Below are positions 35,492 through 47,514 of a stretch of DNA of 64,000 nucleotides, piece by piece (the stretch's first letter is position 1; the number at the start of each line of letters is the position of its first letter). Below the pieces are notes generated by a model. That model was not told where the DNA came from. It saw only the letters and a list, made by a program, of their open reading frames with translations, and did not search any database. Made by a program: the position numbers and the translations under genes. The stretch comes from Cepaea nemoralis (Eukaryota > Mollusca > Gastropoda > Stylommatophora > Helicidae), in NCBI GenBank assembly GCA_014155875.1, contig JACEFZ010004133.1:54627-118626 (forward strand). Reading direction: 5' to 3'.

Positions 35492-35741
35492 AAAAAAAAA
35501 AAATGTTCGCATATCCTTTACAGGACATTGCTGTCAACATCAGCATCTTTCAGCTGATTGTTGATTTCTTGGCAAGATTACGCTCAGTAGTTTGCCATTG
35601 CTTTCTGAGCGGCCGGCTCACATACCCCGTAAGATACCGACGCGATTGGAACCACTGCTGATTCTCACCGTCGTCACGTTACTTACGAGAGTATACGAGA
35701 TTACAGAGAAAAGTCGCTAACCTCTAGGCCAGGAAGCCGGC
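35492..35741 (-). mobile_element. SINE family A with 13-bp target duplication
   Basis: CAGTTGTAGACAA flanks it at 35479-35491 and 35742-35754. A T run (minus sense) forms its tail. The head matches 21153-21385, with box B-like GTGGTTCCAATCGCG. It landed just upstream of the RPL26 pseudogene start, in opposite orientation to the neighbouring copy. Confidence 0.9.
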
Positions 35742-35950
35742 CAGTTGTAGACAAGACGTCTCTAAATATTCCCGCGGTAAAAGGTCTCTCGGGAATTAGG
35801 ATGCACACTTGTTTACATGCGCGAATTCAAATTCTGAATCACATCAATCGCTGGAGCTCAAATCGGTTCGTTTTCATTAAAAAAAGGGACCGCACGTTAG
35901 CGTTTAAACCAATTAGACCAAGTAAATCATGAGGAAGTACCAGACCCTCT

Positions 35951-36287
35951 CATATTTGAAGATGACGGAAAGAAGAAGTAGAATAGATGCATCCAGCCTG
36001 GGATTCTGAGATAAGTAGCAAATAATTTTTTTCTTAATTTTCTCTTAATTTTTCTCATTTTTGTCATCTCTATTCTTCTCATCCCGTTCTTATGCCGCAA
36101 TGCAGTCACTGGAGTGCTTTCTCCGTGATTATTTGTTGTGTTTTGTGTATGTATTTGTGTGCTGATGAAGGCTAGTTGCCGCAACGTCCTTGAATTGTTT
36201 CGTAATTTTGTTCTGTAAAGCTGAATTAATTTGTGTTGTTTTATATTGTTTACATATTTGAAGGTGAAGGAAAGAAGAAGTTGAATA
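35951..36287 (+). repeat. Possible Penelope-like terminal fragment
   Basis: CTGATGA at 36162-36168 followed by the short stem GGCTAG...TTGCC and CAACGTCC resembles a hammerhead core of Penelope-like elements, but the GAAA box is not intact. Two related 35-bp blocks (CATATTTGAAG...GAAAGAAGAAG) bound about 300 bp at 35951 and 36253, as in a pseudo-LTR. Weak. Confidence 0.3.
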
Positions 36288-36473
36288 AATTTACCCAGCA
36301 GAAACATGGCGGAATATAATAGCAGACATGGAGACAACTCAACACGATCCCTTTCCGGCAAATCATGGAGTACGCGAACCAAAACCTTGCGACGAGAATT
36401 TAGAAGCTAGGGGAGTAGCAATCATGTTTTCATAGACATTATAAAAGAAAATATTGGTTTTTAATGATAACAT

Positions 36474-36708
36474 GCCGGTTTCCGTGGCAAAGACGTTACG
36501 GACACGGTTCGTAATTCCGTTTACCTGCGTTAGAGCACAGCTCCGACCGATTTGTCAGAACTGAAGACTGTGTCGCGCTGGTTTTTAACGTGATGGTATG
36601 GGAGTCGGTCGTTCAGAAAGCTATGGCAAACCACTGATCGTAAACTTGCCAAGACATCAACAGCAGCAGCGCTGGTGTTGACAGCGATGTCATGCAAATA
36701 GGATATGC
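36474..36708 (+). mobile_element. SINE family A copy
   Basis: GCCGGTTTCCGTGGCAAAGA head, GTCGTTCAGAAAGCTATGGC body, ends GTCATGCAAATAGGATATGC. Confidence 0.85.
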
Positions 36709-36714
36709 AAAGAA

Positions 36715-37435
36715 ACAAAAAGCAAAAAACAAATGATAACACATCCCCTGATCTCTTGGGTAGGGAGTTAGGAAATTTAGCCATCTTGAGTAAGGGCGAA
36801 AAGCAGGTCTCGTGTGCGAGATGTGCATGCTATGTTAAAATCCCAAGGCCGTTGGTAATAGCGGAGTCTGCCGCAATACGATCAAATTTTGTGAAAACTG
36901 TCTGTTGCATCATTATGAAATTTTTCCTGCCGTCTTATACTTACTCCCACCCAAGGAATATGTCTTTGATAGGTCCAAAGGCAACTTAAATCATGGAAAG
37001 CGGCGACATTTCTTCGATGTTTTGGTGAAACACTAGTGATTTCTCCCTAACAAACTTGTTTTACAGTAATGCCCTGCCAACCCAGGCATGTGTTCCAAAT
37101 GTTGCTGTATGTAGCCGAGGCGCGGTGTTGGGGTGAGCGCCCAACATTGCTTAAATATCTCAATGGCTCGTGAATACATAACATATGCAGCAAAAGTCCA
37201 ACTCCTGGCCTTCACGTTGCGGACCTATTTAAACTAACAGGAGAAGGGGCGACGGCGAGTCTCTGGCGCCAGAAAATAACCAGTATGCTCTAGATGTGTA
37301 TGCACGTACATGCATGCGCAGAAAGGTGTGTGCGCGCGTACACATCTACACTCGAGTGAGACCACAGTCTGCTCTAGCAAAGAAAGGTGCTGAAGACGGA
37401 GGCAACCAGCCAAGAGGCGCACCACAGAAATCAGG
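36715..37435. other. Upstream flank of LINE, nothing recognised
   Basis: Could include LINE 5' sequence, but no ORF1 (zinc-knuckle) frame is visible. Confidence 0.35.
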
Positions 37436-40400
37436 ATGCCACGCAATCACGCAAAATGGAATATGTCGACTACTGCTAATTGTTATGGTGCTCGCCCTGC
37501 TTTGGACCCCCAGGCAGGTGCAGTGCCGGGCCCTATGTCTCGAAAGGGTCCAACCCCAACTACTGGAGGTCCTTCTCAGATGTCCTGTGGAGCCAGGGGA
37601 CATGAGAATAGGACGACTGGCCATACTAAACGAAGACTTAAAATAATGCACTGGAATGCGGAGGGAGTCAGCAACAAAAAAATAGAATTAGAAAAAATCT
37701 TGGACCAAGAAAAAGTAAGCATATGTTGCTTGCAAGAAACTCACCTCAATGAAAATATAGCCTTCAAAATCAGAGGCTACCAGTGTTACCGATCTGACCG
37801 AAAGGACAGGCGAAAAGGTGGGATACTGACCCTTGTAAAAAATAACATCATGGCTTCCCAAATCGAAGTCTACATGGAAGGGGCTGAGTATCAGACACTT
37901 AAACTTAAGACAGGTAATACAGACCTACATCTGATCAATTACTACTGTCCAAGTGACCGCCCACAGGCACTGGACACACTACCACTAAAAGAAAAAATGA
38001 TTGTGTGTGGCGATTTCAACAGCCACTCGCAGAGCTGGGGCTATGATCACATGGACCAGAGAGGAGAGAGACTGGAAGACTGGCAGGATGAGAATAGATT
38101 CATCTTGATTAACAAGCCGTCCGACCCACATACTTTCTACTCGAGATCATGGCACTCTACAACTACACCTGACCTGGCTTTTCATTCACCAGACCTGGAG
38201 TGGAACATTACACGAATTGTTGGGAAACAACTTGGTGGCAGTGACCATCGGCCAGTCTTTCTAACCGTAGAAAATGAGCTTGTAAGTGAAAGCAGCACCC
38301 TCTCGAGGTGGAACTACAAGAAAGCAGACTGGGCAATGTACAAGCATCGCACCAGCATACTGGTTAGAAACCTGAACACTGAGAAAGACATAAATAAAGT
38401 AGTTGAAGAGTTTGGGAAATGCATGCTACAGGCAGCGCGAGAAACAGTACCAAGAGGAGCCCATAAACAATATAAACCCTACTGGAGTAGTGAACTGGAA
38501 CAGTTGCATAATGATGTGGAAGTGTGTAGAAAGCAAGCAGAGGCCACACCCAGCCAAGAGCACCACAATAAATTCCAGCATGCAAAAGCCAAATTTCAAA
38601 GGGCCAAGCTGCAGGCTAGACGGAAAAGCTGGCAGGAGAAAACGGAGTCTCTGAACTTTGAAAGAGACACAAGGAAATTGTGGAAGCTAATAAAACAGCT
38701 TAATGACGAGTGTACAGGGAGAAACTCAAAAATTGCGCTACATAAAGATGGAAAAATCTTAACAAGAAAGCAAGCAGCTGACCATTTTGCGGACTCATTC
38801 GCACAAGATAACAATATCAAAATTAGTCCAGAGAAACAACAAGAGATTCGAGAGAAACGACAACATACAGGACAGAAGGAAATAGTACATGAGGTTTTTG
38901 AGGCACCCATCACAATCAGCGAACTGGAGCTAGCCATATCAAAACTGAAAATGAGAAAGTCACCAGGAGCTGATGGTATCTCCAATGAAATGATCAGGAA
39001 CCTAGGAACAGAGGCCAAAACAAAGCTGTTGCAGATCTTCAATAACAGCTGGACCTTAGGCAGTGTTCCACAAGCCTGGAGAGAAGCAATCATGATACCC
39101 CTCCTAAAATCAGGGAAAGATGGTTCCATTGCCTCTAGCTACAGACCAATTAGCCTCACCAGCTGTCTCTGCAAAACACTGGAGCGCATCATCAATCACA
39201 GACTGCAGTGGTACATTGAAAGTAAAAACATCCTTGTGCCACAGCAGGCTGGCTTTAGGCAGTGCTACTCTACGGAAGATCAGACAACCTACACCTCTCT
39301 CAAGAAATTGAGGATGCATTCCAAGAGAAGAAGCTGGTGCTTAGGGCATGGATAGATCTGAAGAAAGCCTTTGACAAAGTCTGGAAAGAAGGTCTGATGA
39401 AGAAACTGAGAAACTGCAAAGTCAATGGGAGAATGTACAAATGGGTGAAAGCATACTTGCACAACAGAAGAGCCCGAGTACAGATAGACGGACTCAAGAG
39501 CAAGAAAGTACTACTGCGTCACGGTGTTCCCCAGGGCGGAGTCTTGTCCCCCACATTTTTTCTAATCTTCATCTATGATCTTGTTGCTCACCTACCGCAT
39601 GGAATTAAAGTGGCAATGTACGCCGATGACCTGGTTCTATGGAGCACAAATGAATATGCATCAGTGGCCACCAGATTGCTACAAAGAGCTGTAGATACAT
39701 TTGCTGCATGGGCAAATAGATGGTGTGTCAGCATAAACACTGACAAGTGCAGCACCACCCTATTTACCCTCTCTCCAAAACAAAAGGCAGGGATCATCCA
39801 GATAAATGGAAAACCCCTAAGAGATGATAAAGAACCAACATACCTTGGAGTAACATTTGATGGCAGGCTGACATGGAGAAAGCACATCAACAAATCAGTA
39901 GCTAAAGCCAGAAGGAAAATAGCCATTCTGAGAAAGCTAAGTGGAACCACATGGGGAGCCAGTACGAAAATACTTAGCAAAGTTTACCAACAGAGCATAC
40001 GGCCACACCTGGAATATGGGTCAACTGCGTAGTGTTCAGCATCAAAAACCACACTACAAGAGCTGGACAAGGTGCAAAATCAAGCACTTAGAGTCACCAC
40101 AGGAGGGATGAGATCAACCCCTATAGTGGAAATGGAGAAGATGGGGAGGACACAGGCACTGAGTGAGCGCAGAGATACGAAAACGCTAATACAAGCAGAA
40201 AAGTTCCTCAGCTTGCCAGGCCACCCTATGAAGAACAGATTTGAAAACCTAGCCATGGGGCGGTTGAAAAGAAGTTGTTTTATCCACCAGGACAAACGAC
40301 TCTGCAGAGAAACCACGGATCTGCCCACAGTTGGTATCCCCCTAACAACTTTTCCAGAGCGAACTCCATGGAAAGATGAGCATAGACTATCGTTACAAAT

Positions 40401-41305
40401 CCAGACAAAAGTGAGAGGAATATTTGACAAGGAAGAACAGAACAGTGTGCAGCGCAGAACAGCCACTCTCAGCTTCCTTGATGAAGAATACCCACAGGAC
40501 CTTTGGATCCGAGTCTACACAGATGGGTCAGCACAAAATGCTGTTCGAAATGGAGGAGCGGGAGTGTACATAGAATACCCAAATAATACTAGGGACACAG
40601 CCAGAGTACCGACAGGAAAGTACTGCCATAACTATGATGCCGAAATTGAGGCAATCAAGATAGCAACAGAGAAATTACTAAATAACAGCAATGGTACACA
40701 ACCTGTGGTGCTACTGACAGATGCAAAATCAATACTCGAGGCGCTCCTCTCTGGGAAATTGCCAGTACTAAGGACACTACTTTCTGAACTTAGCAGTCAG
40801 CATAAAGTCACCATACAGTGGATAGATACCATCCCACTGTGGAGTACCCGGAAACGACAGAGCTGATCAATTGGCTAAGGAAGGAGCCAAAGAAGAACAG
40901 CCTGATGTGCCCGTTACATACCACCAAAAGAAAAGAATGATCAAATCAGTCAGAAAGCCACCAAAACCTGCTCAAGATGACTACCACGTTATGGACAGAC
41001 CAGAACAAGTCATTATTCTGCGCCTCAGAACAGGACACAATAGATTACGCAACCACATGTATACAAAATTCAAGATTGGTGAAACAGCCATGTGCACATG
41101 TGGATTGGCGTCGCAGACAGCAGAGCACATACTCCAAGACTGCCTAAAATATAACATATCTAGGCAAACCGTCTGGCCTAGAGAGACGACAGTGGAAGAT
41201 AAACTCTATGGACCACTGTGTGAACTGAAAAAGACAGTTCAATTTATGCAAGAGACGACATTGAAGATATAGACATATTTCAAGCGAACGAAAGAAGAAG
41301 AGGAA
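37436..41305 (+). mobile_element. I-type LINE with endonuclease, RT and RNase H, broken
   Basis: Non-LTR retrotransposon, largest in the window. Frame 37436-39355 (639 aa): endonuclease from about residue 68 (LKIMHWNAEGVSN), CLQETHL at about 98-104, VCGDFNSHSQSWG at about 190-202, GGSDHRPV at about 267-274, then RT blocks KSPGADGISNEMI and SYRPISLTSCLCKTLERII. The frame shifts near 39285-39300. The second frame (39262-40032) has WIDLKKAFDKVW, GVPQGGVLSP and the catalytic YADDLVLW. TAG at 40030-40032 interrupts it. The third frame (40072-40866) has RNase H RVYTDGSAQNAV, then a GATA duplication at 40821-40828 shifts the SHCGVPGNDRADQLA block into frame 40871-41272, which ends in a Cys-rich segment (MCTCGLAS...HILQDC). 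The 3' end is ATATTTCAAGCGAACGAAAG plus GAA units. ORF1 is missing. RNase H downstream of RT places it in the I superclade. Confidence 0.92.
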
Positions 41306-41434
41306 GAATCCAGGCAAAACTGTGGGGGAGAGCAAACCTAGCCGTGAGAAATGGAGCTCACTACCTTGGATGGCATCTGTCTACTGGAAGTAAAGCATTC
41401 ACAAATGCTTGCTGAAGTCGTAGACACTTTTTAT

Positions 41435-41681
41435 AAAAGTCGCTTAAAAGTCGACAGGATCGACTTCACTGCACCGGGTTTTATCCCATATAGCTCAGTC
41501 TCTTTCCGCAGCGCAAGCTGCCGAAAGCTTCGCACAAAGCACGAATTCCGTAGCTCCAGCGACGACCCCAGGAGTGTCAGAAAAAAATGTACTCGTGAAC
41601 CGAAGATTGCGGCCCGGAATCGAACCCACCACCTTTGCAGCCCGAGTCAGATGGCTTGACCACTTCGCCACGGAGACTCCC
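41435..41681 (-). mobile_element. SINE family B copy
   Basis: Minus strand: GGCGAAGTGGTCAAGCCATC head, CCACCTTTGCAGCCCGAGTC read from plus, core with TAGCTCCAGCGACGACC on plus, and GTCGACTTTTAAGCG end. Same length and order as 45057-45300. Confidence 0.85.
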
Positions 41682-41854
41682 GCCGATCGTACACACTGAT
41701 CTCTTGAGGTGTGACCCCTCGAAAGAGGAACTATGAAGCAGAAAGTAGGTGTAATTAACCGCTGTCCATTCACCAGCTACCAGACATTGTGGTGAGACGT
41801 TTTCTACTTTAGTTAGATGTCGTTTGCAATAAATCACCGTCAGAAATGAAACTG

Positions 41855-41960
41855 AACTGAATTGAGTCAAGAACCGACATCACAGCCCTCGGGACATTCC
41901 CATACGCGTTCCGCCCTCATCTTCAACAACCAGCGGAGATCCCAATCCTAATGGTACCAA
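41855..41960 (-). mobile_element. LINE 3' end fragment, (TCAAC)n tail family
   Basis: Plus reads GAATTGAGTCAAGAACCGAC, GGGACATTCCCATACGCG; this is the reverse of the terminus at 43440-43560 and 57800-57876. A related short block (CCTCATCTTCAACATCCACT) recurs near 42160. Confidence 0.7.
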
Positions 41961-42469
41961 CTGCAGTCTTATTATATGTCCGTCTTGCCTATCCTCGGAG
42001 TACTGAGTCTCAGCCAGATCCTCTTGTCATTCCCATGCCATGATGATTTATCTGTTCTTGCACATTATACACCTGACTCCACATTTCTTTGACCACATCC
42101 GCCTTATCGTGCGCCAATACTCCAGCAGAGATATTGATGCATTCGCAAATGTGCACCGACCTCATCTTCAACATCCACTGAGATTCCAAATACTAATAGC
42201 ACCAACTGCAGTCAGAAATGGACTGTCGTGGTACCATGTCGATTCAGCGAAGTTCTGGCTCTCATGCAACCACAGAGGATGTAATCAAAGCTGAAGCACC
42301 GGTTTCATTTTCGAGGTTAGCTTCCCTAGACCCGTTGTGTTTATCCAATGGGTTCACATCTCCTGGATCGGATCAACAGAATACACAATGGCATAGGAGG
42401 TTACGCTATACCAAGAGGATTACACGGTACTGAGTGTTCCTGCCATGACTATCAGTGGGTGTTATATCA

Positions 42470-42957
42470 AATGAGAGAGAAAGAGGGGGGAGAGAGGGGA
42501 GAGAAATGAAGAGAGATGTGGAGAGAGAGGTGGGAGAATGGGAGAGGGGAGAGGGGAGAGAGGGGGGAGAGAGAAGGGGGAGAGGGGAGAGGGTAGATAG
42601 AGGAGGAAAGGGTAGATAGCGGGGGAAAGAGATGGGGAGAAGGGGAAAGCTAAAGGGGGAGAGGGGATAAAGAGGGAGAGGGAGGGGATAGGGAGAGAAG
42701 TAGGGAAAGAGGGAGAGAGGGAAGGATAAAAGGGGGGAAGAGAGATGGAGAGAGAGGTGCGAGAGGGAGAGAGGGGGAAGAGATGGGGAGAGTGGAGAGC
42801 GATAGGGGAGAAGGGAGAGAGAGAAGGGAGAGAGGGAGGGAAAGGGAAGAGAGGGAGAGAGAAAGAGGGGAGAGGAGAGAAGGGGATGGGGAGAGAGGGA
42901 AGAGAGGGGGAGGGCGAGAGGGGGAGGGGAGATGTGGGAGAGATAGGGAAAAGAGGA
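42470..42957. repeat. Polypurine tract of about 490 bp
   Basis: Almost pure A/G on the plus strand (GGGGAGAGAGAGGGAG-type), with only scattered pyrimidines. Long frames on both strands here are a by-product of composition. Confidence 0.95.
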
Positions 42958-43269
42958 ACCCATTGTGTTGGGATTGTGAAACTGCATATGCTACCCACAT
43001 CAGAAACACCGTATACTGTCTGCCTGCATAGACTCGGTCCCTGTCTCTCCATCATTAACATCTACGCTGGATGCGTTTTGTCTGTGAATACTTTGACAGT
43101 GTAATGTAATGTTAGCTCTTCACTACTTACACTAAGCGGAATTATTCCCATCGCTACTTCCGGTGTTTCTACTGATGTTGTCCTTGGTGCGCCTGTTATT
43201 GTCCTTAGAACATATGCGTTGTAGTTTGTATAATTTAGACTTGTCGTGATTTGTTCTATCACAGTGAAT

Positions 43270-43400
43270 CTTGGAATGTAAATGAACAAATTATAAAGAA
43301 TTTGGAAGCAACAGAGATGTGGCTCCTAAGACGAATGTTGTGAATTCCTTGGAGTATCAGAGTAACTAACGACGATTGCCTGAAAGAGGCTAATGTGAAG
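43270..43400 (+). mobile_element. LINE RT C-terminal fragment
   Basis: Reads EQIIKNLEATEMWLLRRML, a stop, then IPWSIRVTNDDCLKEANV, the thumb-like C-terminal RT block also seen at 27480-27600. Confidence 0.65.
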
Positions 43401-43439
43401 GGAAAAGGAAAGGATAACTTTAAATCTAATATAATAAAA

Positions 43440-43560
43440 TATGAAAGATAGCAGTGGAAAAGATTAGTAGGATGACTCCTCGCTGGCTGTTGAATGAGGA
43501 GACGAAGCACACATGGGAATGTCCTGAGTGCAGTAATGTAGGTTCTTAACTCAATCCACA
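43440..43560 (+). mobile_element. LINE 3' end fragment, RNase H family
   Basis: CCTCGCTGGCTGTTGAATGA, CACACATGGGAATGTCCTGA, then GGTTCTTAACTCAATCC. Matches the end of 27846-28195. Confidence 0.65.
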
Positions 43561-43760
43561 TCGATGTACTTCTGAAGCAACTAGAACATTGATAGCAACA
43601 TGCATAATGGCTACATTGAAATAAATAACAGAATCATCATCACTATCTTCCATATTTTTTTTTTTTTGGCAGTCAAGCGTCATGGGGAGGAATAGTCAAC
43701 GTACCACTGTTCGAAGGGTAGCACTGTATAGTGTCACTCCATGTAGTATTTTTTTTGGGT

Positions 43761-44765
43761 GGTACTTTTGCTTTCTTTCACCCCAAACAAAAGGGAATCC
43801 CAGGGTATGACGTCACATCCAGGGGTTCCCTGTGTTGCGCCGAACATCCAGGGGTTTCCGTGTGTTGCGCCGTAGCTCGGTGCGCAATTCTATGCGGCGG
43901 TGGTGCGCTATTCTTGCGGTTGTGGCCAGAATCCAACAATGTCAGTAAGAATGGTGTTGAACACATCTAGACCAGCGCATTTAGTCTGTCGGCGCCACAT
44001 GAATTCGCACATGTAGGACTCTAGTAGATGCCTGTGTGTGTTCCATTCTGCCTCTTGTTTCTCTCCTTGGCCGTTCTCCACATGCGCTCGATGCATTGAG
44101 TATGTGCACCGGTGGTAGGGTCCCCACAAAGTTGTAGGAGTGGTTGACTGTGAGATGCGTCAATTCGGGAATACCTTCCAATTCCATCGTCGTACACACG
44201 CCCAGAGGTCGGAGACTACAGTTGTGCCAGGCCGAATGTGGTGTCCTGATCAGCGGCAGCAGAAGCGTTGCTGCTGTTCTGTCTGGAACACAGAACCATG
44301 AAGCAGTCGGCTGTTTCACGACAGATGCCACCAAATACCCCCACTGTCGTGGCAACACTCGTCCCACATGATGTTTGCGCCTTGTAAATAGGCTCTCATC
44401 TATCTCGACAGTGGGTATTTGGCGGCATCTCCATCTGTCCTGACGCTCAGTCAGCGATAGCACCATGACATGATTATGAGAACAGCGTCTTGCAGAATGT
44501 CAGATGCCATGATGCTGCAGAAAAGCCACGCTACTCTGCTTGTCGTGGACAGCTGCTGCCAGTTCCCAGAAAACTCATGATGAGACAGACACTCACACAG
44601 AAACGGTTGCCACAGCCAAAGAAACACTGTGGTGTGGGGCAATTGAAACGCACTGACACGCACTCCAGCCGAACACAGAGGAGATCACCGTCGGCGCTAA
44701 ATATAGCTGGCGACTCTAAATATAGCTCGCAAAGTTTGTTTGGGGTGAAAGAAAGCAAAAGTACC
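43761..44765 (-). mobile_element. Merlin (IS1016/ISXO2-like) DNA transposon, 1005 bp
   Basis: Perfect 31-bp terminal inverted repeats at 43761-43791 and 44735-44765, starting GGTACTTTTGCTTTCTTTCA. The interior holds a decayed transposase read on the minus strand (43910-44466). Merlin elements normally leave 8-9-bp duplications; here only T-rich flanks are visible. Confidence 0.9.
43910..44466 (-). pseudogene. ISXO2/Merlin-type transposase pseudogene
   Basis: DDE-type transposase related to bacterial IS1595/IS1016. Blocks: TVEIDESLFTRRKHHVGRVL (first Asp), VPDRTAATLLLPLI, then in another frame PGTTVVSDLWA (second Asp), LTVNHSYNFV, again shifted GAHTQCIERMWRTAKERNKR (Glu), and finally HRHLLESYMCEFMWRR. 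All three catalytic positions can be found, but in different frames, and a TAG interrupts the last part. The copy is dead; related autonomous copies may exist elsewhere in the genome. Confidence 0.88.
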
Positions 44766-44799
44766 TTTTTTTTTCAATGTGATGTCCAGATAACTCTAA

Positions 44800-45023
44800 C
44801 TGATTCAGTGTCAAAGGATAATATATCGCCAAATCCGACCTCCCAATTGGACAGAAGGACGATATATCGCCATACTAGGGTAATCGTGTTATTTGTTTTG
44901 TATCGTGGTATCTTCCGCAATTTTAATGCTCAGTGAACGGAAATGTACATTATAATTATTCTTGTTCATTTGATTGTGCACCATACTTGGTCCAAACCTA
45001 ATTTTTGTTTGGCAGTGAATCAG
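44800..45023. mobile_element. Non-autonomous DNA transposon, 224-bp relative of 30411-30815
   Basis: Left end CTGATTCAGTGTCA, right end TTGGCAGTGAATCAG. It shares ACAGAAGGACGATATATCGC and TTGGTCCAAACCTA with the longer copy but lacks its middle. Flanks CTAA and TTGG do not form a clean duplication. Confidence 0.7.
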
Positions 45024-45056
45024 TTGGGGAAAAATAATAAAATCCCCACCTCGATG

Positions 45057-45300
45057 GGAGTCTCCGTGGCGAAGTGGTCAAGCCGTTTGACTCGGGCTCC
45101 GAAGGTTGTGGACCCGATTCCGGGCCGCGTCCTTCGGTTCACGAGTTAAATTTTTCGGAGACTCCCATGGGTCGTCGCTAGAGCTACGGAGTTCGTGTTT
45201 TCTACGACGCTTTCCGCGCTGCGGAAAAAGACCGAACCATATAGGATAAAACCCGGTGCAATGAAGTCGACCCTGTCGACTTTTAAGCGGCTTTTTTATT
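45057..45300 (+). mobile_element. SINE family B copy
   Basis: GTGGCGAAGTGGTCAAGCCG head, GACCCGATTCCGGGCC box B region, CGCTAGAGCTACGGAGTTCG core, CGCTTTCCGCGCTGCGG, GTCGACTTTTAAGCGGC end with a T/A tail. Confidence 0.85.
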
Positions 45301-46120
45301 TGAAAAATGACCATCGGGTCGGCAGGAAAAGCTCGCATTAGACATTAACAAAAATCAGAATGACTGAATGATGTTATTGCTGCGAAAGGGAGAATTGCTT
45401 ATTTTGCTATCACACCGCAAATAAGAATCTTACCACAGTAAGCTTATTAAAGAAGAGGCCTCTACTGGTGACTACTAGAGGGGTTTAAGATGGCAGCGCT
45501 TGCTTCTCAGCAGATTGATCAGTTGTCAGGGCTTCTATGAAGCCATGTCTGAAAGTGATAGTCTCCTTTCATTAGTGCGAAAGTTGTGTACAAATTTGTG
45601 CGTTCAATAGTTTGTGGCCTTTGGGTGTTTTCAATGGCATGTGCAAATTGATGGGGGAAAAAAGCAAAGGGAAGGCAGTGAGATACATATCTAGTTGGCT
45701 TGGCTACATGACAAGGTACGATCGGAGCAAAACGCAGACCTAATACTAATAGGAAACTAATGATCGTGTGAATTGGGGAAAGAACGTCCCCCCCCCCCCC
45801 CCCCCAACGTTCAACTGTATGGCGCATGATGATGGTGATGATGATGATGATGACAATGATAAAGATGATACATACGAAATTACATCTTTCAGGAGAATGG
45901 AGTATTTACATTTAGAAAAAGTAACTGTTGCTGTTACTGTTACAACTTACATATTTACTTCATTGACCACACAAAGGGTCTTGAATTGATGTGACATGTC
46001 GACATGATAAAAATGCTAGCAGATCTAAAAACTGATGGAATAGGTCTTAGTCTTGTAAAGAACATATACTGAAAAAAACTAGCTGCCGTAATAATTGATA
46101 ATAAAGTACGCCAACAGCAA
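45300..46120. other. Unresolved stretch, possible LINE remnants
   Basis: A C run at 45789-45806 is followed by a GAT-rich run (45823-45865). GGCAGTGAGATACATATCTA near 45675 resembles decayed LINE C-terminal sequence but cannot be assigned. Confidence 0.3.
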
Positions 46121-46124
46121 CATA

Positions 46125-46560
46125 TCAAGAGATAAGCGCGACAGGGATGTGTAATGTGTCAGGACTTTTGCCCCCTAGATCATCATTATTATGTCCTTCC
46201 CCGCTGGCACTGGCGTCTATCCTCATATCCCGGTCCTTGGTCCCCTGGATCAACTGTGGCACCATAATTCCTTCATGCCACAGTATCAATTCCAGCATCA
46301 TTTCTCTTGGTCTGTCTCTGCCTCTGTTCCCACTGATCTTTCCAGCTATCAAGACATTTTCCAATGTCTCTCTTGTCATCACATGTCCAGAGAATGCTAT
46401 TGATCTCTTTCTTATATCCTATTAATTATATTGTTCTAGTTTCATTAGCCTCTTTCAGTCAATCATTGTTAGTTTATCTGGCAGCCCAATTTATTCGATT
46501 CGCAATATTCGTCTCAGGAACCACATCTTTGTTGCTTCCAATATTTTTCTAATTTGTTCA
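46125..46560 (-). mobile_element. LINE 3' part, RT C-terminal fragment
   Basis: Minus strand: NWAAR...NDWLKEANET block, then MMTRETLENVLIAGKISGNR, RDRPREMMLELILWH and a 3' end with GATGATG-like words (about 46182). Stops interrupt. Confidence 0.75.
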
Positions 46561-46599
46561 TTAACGTTCCATTATTAGATGTTTTCCCTACATAGTGAA

Positions 46600-47330
46600 A
46601 ATAATATAAGAAATTTAGAAGATGTGAGTAAAACTTCATCGGAGAACATAACATCTATAATATAAGATCTGGTGATAAAACAGTATTGATTGCAAATAAT
46701 GAACAGCGTGTGCATCATTTTATAGATGCGACTATTGAACTTAGTGTGCAATTAGGGTTTGAATTATATTGTAAGTAAACAGATATTATGGTCGTCTACA
46801 AGAAGAAAGAAACGCCACAATGTAACATCCAGGTACGTGGGGAAATTCTTAAACAAGCGAACCAGTAAAACTATCTCGCAACACTCAAACTTCTGATGGA
46901 AAGTGCTTTGCAGAGATTAGAACACGAATCGCTATGGTAAATGAAGCCTTTTGCAACATGGAAAAAAAAAAAAAAAGCTAAGTTACCAATGAAAATATCT
47001 CAATTACCGTGAGAAAAAGAGTGTTAAAGTGCTTTATGAAAGAAATTAAGAGGAGGCAAGTGAAATGTGAAATATTTCGGCCTCGTTAAAAGACATAATA
47101 CTCTTATAAAAAATATACTTGAGAGAGGGGGGGGGGGGTGGCGCAAGGTTGAGCAGGAGGAAGACAACGATACAAGAGGGAAGATAACATGAAGAGGTGG
47201 GCAAACATCAATCTGACAGAATGTACAGTCAGGGCTAGAGACAGTGTTGGAGATTCATTGCAGCCAACAATCATTGTGGAGACGGCACCTTGATTGATTG
47301 ATTGATTGATTGATTGATATTGTCATATGC
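46600..47330 (+). mobile_element. LINE fragment: RT middle to 3' end, (GATT)n tail
   Basis: Blocks in shifting frames: RSGDKTVLIANNEQRVHHFI, TDIMVVYKKKETPQCNIQVR, EIRTRIAMVNEAF. After a gap the 3' end CAGAATGTACAGTCAGGGCT and GGAGACGGCACC is followed by six TTGA units (47292-47316). It lies tail away from the minus-strand copy at 46125. Confidence 0.75.
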
Positions 47331-47514
47331 ATTTGCATTTGAAACATGGACAACAAGCAGACACATTTAGAAACAACTAATGACCGTGGAAATGTGGTTT
47401 CTGGGGTAAATGCAAAAATTACTATAGAGATACACAGAAATGAATAAGAAAGTCCTTCGAGAAACAAATAAAAATCGTAAAGTGATTAGAGAAAATAGAC
47501 GTAGATCTGATTTT

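Noticed and set aside
37296..37646. Plus-strand frame 37296-37646 as a host gene
   Set aside because: Overlaps the LINE start in another frame and has no motif; shadow of the retrotransposon.
42406..43061. Long Ser/Pro/Leu-rich frames on minus and Arg/Glu/Gly-rich frames on plus
   Set aside because: Compositional result of the polypurine tract.
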